The notes under the pieces are model-generated. The model did not search any database and had not been told where the DNA came from. It worked only from the letters and a program-made list of their open reading frames with translations. The translations under genes were made by a program, and so were the position numbers. From contig CAYGTK010000184.1 in NCBI GenBank assembly GCA_964352775.1, positions 1-8,311 on the forward strand: a stretch of 8,311 bases of DNA. Direction: 5' to 3'. This stretch comes from CAYGTK01 sp964352775 (GTDB lineage: Bacteria > Bacteroidota > Bacteroidia > Chitinophagales > CAIOSU01). Shown here piece after piece: positions 1 to 5,886 of the stretch; within the stretch, counting starts at the first letter, position 1, and each line of letters opens with the position of its first letter.

Positions 1-780
1 GTATAAATGGATAACCTTCTCTTCAACAATGTCTCTCAACTTCTCGTGTTCCTCTTCCACAAAATCACCTACACGGGTTCTGGTTTCAATATTAAACAAC
101 ATCGTATCCTTATCCAGTTGACCCATTTCTACAAGTGCTTTTGCCTTTTTAGGGCATCGGCAGGGGTTGTCTTTATTCACCAAACCACACTTATTGTTCA
201 TGTAGTTGCTCAGTTCCTTTCTGGCTCTGTGTAACTTAACCCTAAAATTTTGTGGGCTAGTATTGAATACTTCGCCACCCATGTTATGATCAATACCAAA
301 CGCATCGCCTAATATAAATATCAACCGTTGTTCGCGGTTCAGGCAAAGCAGCATAGCCGACATGCATCTGATTTGCATCTCCTTCGCTACCTCATCGTAC
401 TCCATTTCTTCTTCCCGAGTCAATTCAGGATTGGGCAGTGCATCCAATCCCTCACTGTGCTGATCAAAGCTTACAATAACGCCTTCTCCCTTTCTTCGTT
501 TGGTCTGCAAAAATTCGTTGACTACAATTCGGTACAGCCAACCTCTAAAAGAGCCTTTAAACCCAAAACTAGATAGCTTGGTAATTACCTTTATCAATAC
601 TTCTTGCGTAAGGTCAAGCGCATCATTAGGATCATGCGCCATTTTCCAAGCCACGTTGTAAATAAATGGCTCATGCGCCTTAATTAAACTGTTTAAAGCA
701 TCACGGCTGCCTGAAAGAGATGCACGTACCAGTGCATAGTCGGCTTCTATTTCGTTTTTAACAAGTAGTGGGTTCTTCAT
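1..780 (-). CDS. ECF-type RNA polymerase sigma factor with Cys-containing C-terminal extension (3' end outside window)
   Basis: I translated this frame by hand: 260 codons are open from the ATG at 780-778 to position 1, so the C-terminus is missing. An in-frame TGA lies four codons before the ATG, which fixes the start. Residues about 30-97 fit sigma region 2 (DALDLTQEVLIKV, then GSFRGWLYRIVVNEF and a basic TKRRK). Residues about 138-192 fit region 4 (LNREQRLIFIL, later SPQNFRVKLHRARKEL as the recognition helix). An acidic linker joins them. After region 4 comes C198-x8-C207-x-C209 in KCGLVNKDNPCRCPKK, followed by at least 50 more residues, so the protein is longer than the usual 170-200 aa of ECF factors. 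The family directs RNA polymerase to a specific regulon. No anti-sigma gene is visible in the window; one could lie beyond position 1. The Cys cluster may bind metal or sense redox (inference). Confidence 0.9.
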   Translation of the reverse strand, partial: MKNPLLVKNEIEADYALVRASLSGSRDALNSLIKAHEPFIYNVAWKMAHDPNDALDLTQEVLIKVITKLSSFGFKGSFRGWLYRIVVNEFLQTKRRKGEGVIVSFDQHSEGLDALPNPELTREEEMEYDEVAKEMQIRCMSAMLLCLNREQRLIFILGDAFGIDHNMGGEVFNTSPQNFRVKLHRARKELSNYMNNKCGLVNKDNPCRCPKKAKALVEMGQLDKDTMLFNIETRTRVGDFVEEEHEKLRDIVEEKVIHLY

Positions 781-796
781 ATTGAAATCGTTTCAG

Positions 797-825
797 TTAA
801 GATGCACGAAAACTGGATGTGTTAC
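797..825 (-). promoter_or_regulatory. candidate ECF-type promoter of the sigma factor gene
   Basis: On the minus strand GTAACA (825-820) is followed after exactly 17 bp by TCTTAA (802-797), which lies 16 bp before the ATG of the sigma gene. An AAC-containing -35 box and a TCT-type -10 box at this spacing are typical of ECF promoters, which are often autoregulated. The 5' leader would be very short. This is motif matching by eye only; there is no second copy in the window to support it. Confidence 0.4.
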
Positions 826-891
826 AAAACATCTCAAAACCCAACATAATAGCCATGTAAAGATGCTATCCCCATGCCATTTATAAAATAT

Positions 892-2200
892 CTACCTATT
901 CAAATCACCTCCACTAAAATCGTGCTCATCCACGTCCCCCAACTCCAGCTCGCCGGCTTTGGCTTTTTGGGTTTTCTCTTGCAGTTCGGTTACTATTTTG
1001 CTGATGCGCTGGCCGTGTTCCTTTATTTTTTGGCAGTTAATGCGCAAGTCGGTAATAGCTTCGGTATCCTTGGGGTCTTGTTCTAGGTCGTCTAGTAGTT
1101 CCAAGTTCAGTTCACTAAAATTGTTGACGAACTGCAGGGGGTTCTGTATTTCATGGGCCATTTGGTTGGCTAGGTGGGCCAGTGTTTTTAGGCGGGCTTG
1201 GCCTAGTTCCTTCTGGTGCTCAGCTTCTTTGCGTTCCATTTCTAGTTGATGGTCTACCTTATAAGCTCTGTTTATGGTTTTTCTGTCATCCAGCTTAGCC
1301 TCTACCTTGTTTTGTTCTTTCAGAAAATGAAAAGCATTTTTGTGATCGCCACTAGCTTCGTACCATGTTACTAGCGACTTAGTTACATGTAATAGGTCTT
1401 CTTGATCTTCACACGTTTTTAGATGATCATAAGCTTCTTGCAATGGCGAAAAGGCTTCTGCAAGTTGCTGTTTTGCCATTAGTACATCGCCTATATACAT
1501 TTTGGCACTGGCCATTTGTTTATGCATCTTTTCCTCTTCAGCAACGTTGTAAAAGCGCTTGGCATATTCCATTACTTTATCATTATTCCCCATGTCTTGG
1601 TGTATAACGGTAAGTAGTTCTAAATAAGCCACTTTAGAAGCAGGGTTAGCTTGTGGAAAGTGTTCTTCATATTGCTCTAAGTAAGGCAAAGCTTCGCTGT
1701 TTCTATCCAATTTATTTAGCGTAGCCGCAATATTGAATAGTGCCTCGTACCCCACTTTACCTTCTTCTTGTAAAGCTTGATAAGCGATCTGCTGAAATTT
1801 CAGGCTTTCTTCAAACATACCAAGCCGCCGGTAAAGTACCGAGCAAGAGCTATGTATTCTAGCTTTTGAGAAATTGGATATACCATCAACATTTGCCAAA
1901 GCTTGCTCGGCAGCGTCCATGGCTTTTGCGTAATTGTTTATCAATATATAGTACCACACAATAAAGGCGCAATGCTCCTGCCAGCCTTTCTTTATCTCCT
2001 GCTGTATTAGCATAGTCTAAAACATCCTCTAGTAGCGGCTTTGCTTTATTAGGCACATTACTATTTATATATCTAATAATCAGCGCCTCTTTCACCTTTG
2101 CTAATGCTATTGGCGGTATTTTCTGACCAATAAGAGCTTCTAACTCTTCAATGCTTAACTTCCTAAGCCCCTCCGTGTTATATGCTTCTTCTTCCTTCAT
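892..2200 (-). pseudogene. TPR protein ending in a histidine-kinase DHp domain, frameshifted, no ATPase domain
   Basis: Two overlapping frames make one gene. The first frame runs from ATG 2200 and ends at 1886; the second carries the rest to TAG 894-892. Removing one A from AAA at 1939-1937 gives a continuous 435-aa protein whose joint, LYIDNNYAKAMDAAEQAL, is a good TPR helix pair. Residues about 73-310 are TPR-like helices, then a charged coiled coil (HQLEMERKEAEHQKEL), then an H-box MAHEIQNPLQFVNNFSE with the phosphoacceptor His at about 349. The second DHp helix is present (KIKEHGQRISKIV). The protein stops 86 residues after the His, so the HATPase domain of normal sensor kinases (about 150 residues) is absent, and the 111 bp before the sigma gene cannot hold one. 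There is no membrane segment or signal peptide. It could be a Spo0B-like phosphotransfer or scaffold protein (inference). The shift could be a real mutation or an assembly error. Confidence 0.75.
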
Positions 2201-2254
2201 GCTCGGAAGATAACTATCTACTTTGAAAGATCATGTTCCTACTCTTAGCTTTTT

Positions 2255-2275
2255 AGTCAGCAGTCGGCAGTCTTT
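2255..2275. repeat. heptameric tandem repeat, AGTCNGC type
   Basis: There are three consecutive 7-bp units: AGTCAGC, AGTCGGC and AGTCTTT. The first four bases are constant and the last three drift. Such degenerate heptamer arrays occur in spacers of Bacteroidota and cyanobacteria (general knowledge). The tract is too short to exclude chance on its own, but a second 7-bp array lies 120 bp away. Confidence 0.55.
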
Positions 2276-2338
2276 AGAGTTTCTATTTGGAGAAGTTAGG
2301 GGGTTGGTTTCCTGCGCTGCACGTCTTTCTATCGCCAG

Positions 2339-2364
2339 AACCTGAATCGAGTCCAGGATGACAG
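2339..2364. repeat. REP-like dispersed repeat, near-palindrome
   Basis: CCTGAA at 2341-2346 and TCCAGG at 2352-2357 form an imperfect inverted repeat (5 of 6 pairs) around a 5-bp centre, followed by ATGACAG. On the minus strand this reads as TCATCCTGGACTCGATTCAG. That resembles the TCATCCTGAACTTGTTTCAGG-type dispersed intergenic repeat common in many bacterial genomes (from memory, not searched). Only one copy is in the window, so its repeat status here is inferred. Confidence 0.45.
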
Positions 2365-2394
2365 ATTTGGGATGGGGCGTTGGTGGTAGAGTTA

Positions 2395-2422
2395 TAAGTA
2401 GTAAGTGATAAGTTTTAAGTCG
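2395..2422. repeat. heptameric tandem repeat, (TAAGTNN)4
   Basis: There are four back-to-back 7-bp units, TAAGTAG, TAAGTGA, TAAGTTT and TAAGTCG, with the first five bases invariant and the last two free. The strict 7-bp phase over 28 bp makes chance unlikely. It is not coding in any recognised gene. Its function is unknown; slipped-strand growth or a short-repeat family are possible. Confidence 0.75.
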
Positions 2423-2514
2423 AACCTCAGAAAAACTTATTATGGAATACTTTCGGCTTATTACTTCGAGAAAAATCATGCTCATTTTCCTATGGGGAAG
2501 TTGAAACTGTTCTT

Positions 2515-4038
2515 TCAGCCCAAGCCCATTTCTTCCATCAGGTCTACCATAGCCACATCTTCCAAATGGCTTCGTAGCCATAGCTTCCAATCTATCAGTT
2601 GAGCAATGGATGGTTTGCCTTCGTTGGCAGCTTCCAATTCAATGGTTTCTTGCAGATAACCTTCCATTATCTGTTTGCGTTCGTTCAAAGGTGCATTTAT
2701 CAAGTGTCGCATAAATTTCAGGAAGGTGAAACCCAATTCGTCTATTTCATGCTTCTTAAAAGCCCGTTCGGTATTGCGAATAAGGTGGGGTAGCAAGTCG
2801 GTGTTACCTAGGTTGTAGTGTATCATCAAGTTTAAAATAAGTACCCCACTTTTTTGCCCATGAACCTGGTCGTAATTCTCCTCTATTTCTAATAGGTTCA
2901 ATAATTCAAGCGCTCGGTCAAAGTTTCCTGTAAACAGACAAAAAACAGAAATATTATAAATGTACTGCCACCGTAAGTTGGGTCTTATGGTTTCTTTAAC
3001 GGCGTTCAACTCTTCCAAAAAAGTGTCAATCCGGGGTAGGTAGCTCCGCATGTTATTTGGAGACATGTGGTACATAATATCACCTAAACTATGCACCTCG
3101 AAGATGCGGCTACGTAGTTCTAAACTTTTGGGTTTTAACTGCCTGAGCATTTCAAGTTTAGGGGGTATTTCTTCAAACAGCCTATTCTGCCAGCATTCGT
3201 TCATAAAATTCTGAAAGATGGACAAGTAACGGAACATATGCTCGTGAAGAAATTCAGGGTGTGCATGCCAAGCATCGAGCATATGCTGTGCATATTCCAT
3301 GGCCTTTAAGTTCTCCTTCACTAGGTCGTGGTAATAAAGGTGGGCACCATAGTAAAGCAACTTTGCTTGTGTGGTGTTTTTCCAATCTTCGCCTTTCATA
3401 ATATCGGCGTCTATTAATTGCTGGGCCTTTTTCTTATCATCCTCCCCTCTTAAGTATCGGTACTTTTTTAAGCGGCTAAACAACTGCAGATTTACTTTCT
3501 GTACTGCGTTTATGGTTAGCAATTTTTCAATAACCTCCTGTTCTTCATCTAATAGGATATCTCGCCTAGCATCAAAATCTTCATCATAATACAATACCAG
3601 CACATGCTTCTCCAACTTAATAATGGTAAGAATAGCCTGTAGATCTTCCACCTTATGGGCCAGTGCTTTTGCCTTGGTAAGGTATTTAGCACCATCTAGC
3701 TCCATGCTTTTTTTAAATAGCACCTTGGCAGAAGCTACCAAATTGTTAATGGTATCACTAACCAAATGCCCATCGTAATAATCGGTTAGCGACCGTAGGA
3801 TAGCATCTAACAAATAGCTTTTAACCTGCGAGTATCCGCTGGCACTTAGGTTGCTACCCAGCTTATCTTTTAGAGCGTTTTCGTCGTGTTCTTTTTGTTT
3901 GTCCATTGCATCAAAAAGCAGCAGATAATTCTGCGCTTGCTTGCTTGCATATTGGCGGGCTTGCTTCTTAAAGTAGCCCTTTTCATTCTTGTCTAGCGAC
4001 TTTATCAGCTTAAATAGTAGGGATTCACTCTTGCTCAA
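2515..4038 (-). CDS. conserved all-helical cytoplasmic protein of unknown function (507 aa, TTG start)
   Basis: The start is TTG at 4038-4036: an in-frame TAG (4044-4042) lies two codons upstream, and the next Met is about 45 residues in, after the conserved-looking N-terminus SKSESLLFKLIKSLDKNEKGYFKKQA. I recall LIKSL-K-EK-YFK openings in uncharacterised Bacteroidota proteins, but cannot name a family. The protein is almost entirely amphipathic helix, rich in Leu, Lys, Glu and Tyr. TPR-like pairs include the stretch YNISVFCLFTGNFDRALELL, so a TPR/alpha-solenoid scaffold is likely. It has no signal peptide, membrane segment or obvious catalytic motif. The C-terminus is LRSHLEDVAMVDLMEEMGLG. 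The next gene downstream on the same strand is the TPR-DHp protein, but the 314-bp repeat-rich gap argues against a tight operon. A protein-protein interaction role is inference. Confidence 0.85.
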   Translation of the reverse strand: MSKSESLLFKLIKSLDKNEKGYFKKQARQYASKQAQNYLLLFDAMDKQKEHDENALKDKLGSNLSASGYSQVKSYLLDAILRSLTDYYDGHLVSDTINNLVASAKVLFKKSMELDGAKYLTKAKALAHKVEDLQAILTIIKLEKHVLVLYYDEDFDARRDILLDEEQEVIEKLLTINAVQKVNLQLFSRLKKYRYLRGEDDKKKAQQLIDADIMKGEDWKNTTQAKLLYYGAHLYYHDLVKENLKAMEYAQHMLDAWHAHPEFLHEHMFRYLSIFQNFMNECWQNRLFEEIPPKLEMLRQLKPKSLELRSRIFEVHSLGDIMYHMSPNNMRSYLPRIDTFLEELNAVKETIRPNLRWQYIYNISVFCLFTGNFDRALELLNLLEIEENYDQVHGQKSGVLILNLMIHYNLGNTDLLPHLIRNTERAFKKHEIDELGFTFLKFMRHLINAPLNERKQIMEGYLQETIELEAANEGKPSIAQLIDWKLWLRSHLEDVAMVDLMEEMGLG

Positions 4039-4164
4039 AGTCTAAAATAATTTTGAATTAAATACTTGAATGTCAGTTAATTAGATCTACAATCGTGTTT
4101 TTCGACTTATGAAAAATACAAAAACTTGGTGTGAATTGGTTTTGGTATGCTAGTAGTTTAGCCC

Positions 4165-4182
4165 TCGGCTTCCGGAAGCTGA
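4165..4182. promoter_or_regulatory. palindrome in the leader of the delta-60 gene
   Basis: GCTTCCGGAAGC at 4168-4179 is a perfect 12-bp palindrome. It extends to 18 bp (4165-4182) with a single G/T mismatch, and sits 26 bp before the ATG. It could be an operator half-site pair or a small RNA hairpin in the 5' leader. There is no T-run, so it is not a terminator. The sequence alone does not decide its function. Confidence 0.35.
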
Positions 4183-4185
4183 ATT

Positions 4186-4199
4186 CTAAAAACTAAAAA
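4186..4199 (+). repeat. two tandem CTAAAAA heptamers in an A-rich leader
   Basis: CTAAAAA occurs twice in direct tandem at 4186-4192 and 4193-4199, ending 9 bp before the ATG at 4209. There is no Shine-Dalgarno sequence, so this A-rich stretch is likely the translation-initiation leader usual in Bacteroidota. It is also another case of 7-bp periodicity in a spacer of this window. Confidence 0.45.
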
Positions 4200-4208
4200 C
4201 CTAATATA

Positions 4209-5801
4209 ATGACAACTCAATTTTTACTTACGTTTTTTATAAGCTTACTATTTATAGCCCCCAACATGTGGGCACAAACAAATGACTTTAACGGTGAAGT
4301 TGATTCCACCTTTGGAACCGATGGCTACCTTCTTACCGATATAGGAGGTGCGATGACTAGTTCACACATTTTAGCGGTAAAAACAGGGCCTGATGGAAAA
4401 ATTTATGTTGCAGGATCTTATGAAGCTAGCAACTCAGATATGCTTGTTGCTCGTTTCAATGCTGATGGCACCTTAGATAACAGCTTTGGCGGCATGGGTT
4501 TTGTGCGGATAGATCCACAAATAGGTGCCGATGATGGTGCCCGTGCAATGGATATAAGTGCCGATGGTAAAATAGTATTGGCTGGTTCTACATCATCAGG
4601 CAATGGTGATTATGCGCTGGTAGTGTTAACTAGTGATGGAATACCCGATACTAGCTTTGCCAACAGCGGTTACCTCATTTTTGGTGATACTGATGATGAG
4701 GAATCTTTCCGATCGGTAACGTTTGAGCCAGATGGTAGTATACTAGCTGGTGGTTTAGTGAGGTACACTCAGTCTAGTGCTGACATGACCATTATACGCA
4801 CCAATGCTGATGGCACTCCTAAACCTACTTTTGGAAGCAATGGTATTGCTACGTTCGACTTTGGTACCTATGAGCAGATAGATCAGATAGTTCGCACAGC
4901 ACCAAATCGCTTTTACGTAGTAGCTCGTATTGATGGAGAGTCAGAGGTGATGGCCTTAAGTAGTACTGCCACACTGGTAAATAGCTGGGGCACAGGAGGC
5001 CGTACCAAAATAGAAACGGGACCAAATTATGAGAACGAAGTAGCCCAAATGAAACGTGGGCTAAATGGCACGCTATTGATCTGTGGACGTGGAACCAGAA
5101 TAGTTGGTACTAATAACGATAGCTATATGATCAGATTGAACTCAAGCGGTGAATATGACACCACATTTGGCGATATGGGTGTGTTTATTGACGACATGGG
5201 CGATGGACAAAGCGAAAGCTTTTACGACTTCGAATTACTAGACGATGGTAACATGCTTATGGTAGGCCAAATGGGCCTTGGCGGGGGTATTAATGAATCG
5301 TGGAGCATGATGATAACCCCAGCTGGCCAAGTTAATGTTAGCTACGGTCCGTTGCGCCCATTGTACGGTTATAGCCAAACGAGAAACCCTTCGCAAACAT
5401 TTATGGCTAGAAATGGCGATGGAGACGTATTCATAGTTAATCGCACAATAGGTGATGGCGGTCCGTTCAAAGTTGGTTTTCTGAAGTTGAAAACTACAAC
5501 GGAACCAGATCCTGTAGGTATATGGGATAAAGAAGTAGCCGGTTTTGAAGATGCCCTACTGTACCCCAACCCAACTCAAGGTACTGCCCAGCTAAACTTA
5601 AACCTAGCCCAAGCAGGCGACTTGACCATTACTGTAACCGACCTAAGCGGAAAAGTGATGACCCAGCAGCAACTGAACCACTACGCAGCAGGTAACCACA
5701 CCATCAGCTTACCTGAATTGGCCGAATTACAAGCAGGTATTTACCTAGTAAATGCAACCAACGGCCAAAGCCGAACTACTCTAAAACTTATAAAGCAATA
5801 A
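4209..5801 (+). CDS. secreted delta-60 repeat beta-propeller protein with T9SS type A sorting domain
   Basis: This 530-aa protein begins with a signal peptide (about residues 1-22, hydrophobic FLLTFFISLLFIAP, likely cut after MWA). Residues about 25-430 carry delta-60-type repeats, each built around DGTLDxSFGxxG and followed by a D-G-K-I-x-V-A-G strand. The aromatic residue of the motif falls at F35, F93, F150, F208, W260, F320 and Y379, a spacing of 52-60 residues, which gives seven units and suggests a seven-bladed propeller. Residues about 447-530 match the T9SS C-terminal sorting domain: LYPNPTQGTAQLNL, a VTDLSGKVM strand and the ending GIYLVNATNGQSRTTLKLIKQ. The expected path is Sec export, then T9SS passage across the outer membrane with removal of the tail. 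The gene stands alone on the plus strand, between a divergent helical-protein gene and a convergent gene, with its own terminator. Its substrate or ligand is unknown; adhesion or binding is inference. Confidence 0.92.
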   Translation: MTTQFLLTFFISLLFIAPNMWAQTNDFNGEVDSTFGTDGYLLTDIGGAMTSSHILAVKTGPDGKIYVAGSYEASNSDMLVARFNADGTLDNSFGGMGFVRIDPQIGADDGARAMDISADGKIVLAGSTSSGNGDYALVVLTSDGIPDTSFANSGYLIFGDTDDEESFRSVTFEPDGSILAGGLVRYTQSSADMTIIRTNADGTPKPTFGSNGIATFDFGTYEQIDQIVRTAPNRFYVVARIDGESEVMALSSTATLVNSWGTGGRTKIETGPNYENEVAQMKRGLNGTLLICGRGTRIVGTNNDSYMIRLNSSGEYDTTFGDMGVFIDDMGDGQSESFYDFELLDDGNMLMVGQMGLGGGINESWSMMITPAGQVNVSYGPLRPLYGYSQTRNPSQTFMARNGDGDVFIVNRTIGDGGPFKVGFLKLKTTTEPDPVGIWDKEVAGFEDALLYPNPTQGTAQLNLNLAQAGDLTITVTDLSGKVMTQQQLNHYAAGNHTISLPELAELQAGIYLVNATNGQSRTTLKLIKQ

Positions 5802-5820
5802 ACTGTTAGGTTTTAGTATG

Positions 5821-5854
5821 GGCCATTACCTGCATGCGGGTAATGGCCTTTTTT
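5821..5854 (+). terminator. intrinsic terminator of the delta-60 gene
   Basis: GGCCATTACC (5821-5830) and GGTAATGGCC (5839-5848) form a perfect 10-bp stem with an 8-base loop, followed by six T (5849-5854). It begins 20 bp after the stop codon. It lies between convergent genes and may also slow transcription from the minus strand, but no clear T-run follows it in that direction. Confidence 0.92.
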
Positions 5855-5886
5855 GTTTCTACCTTAAAAAATCGTTCTCCTCCCAA

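Larger units (their letters stand above)
2201..2514. other. 314-bp intergenic spacer rich in short repeats
   Basis: This stretch lies between two minus-strand genes. I see no convincing gene in it: the open frame crossing it on the minus strand (2231-2590) has no recognisable domain and runs into the end of the upstream gene. It does hold two 7-bp-period repeat tracts (2255-2275 and 2395-2422) and a REP-like near-palindrome (2339-2364), each listed separately. I found no clear terminator or promoter. Confidence 0.7.

Noticed and set aside
7..576. Two plus-strand open frames (7-234 and 328-576)
   Set aside because: They lie antisense to the sigma factor gene, whose frame is continuous and shows regions 2 and 4.
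874..1249. Plus-strand open frames with hydrophobic stretches resembling membrane segments
   Set aside because: They are antisense to the DHp domain of the TPR protein; no independent coding signal.
1886..1945. Programmed frameshift in the TPR-DHp gene
   Set aside because: There is no slow codon or stop at the shift point as in RF2-type +1 sites, and no clear slippery heptamer; a plain one-base insertion explains it better.
2231..2590. Minus-strand 119-aa open frame across the spacer
   Set aside because: It overlaps the end of the 507-aa gene out of frame and is built from the repeats of the spacer; no domain or sensible composition.
4126..4161. Bacteroidota-type promoter (TTTG and TAnnTTTG) before the delta-60 gene
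   Set aside because: TAGTTTAG at 4154-4161 is only a partial match and no TTTG/TTGG lies at 19-21 bp from it.
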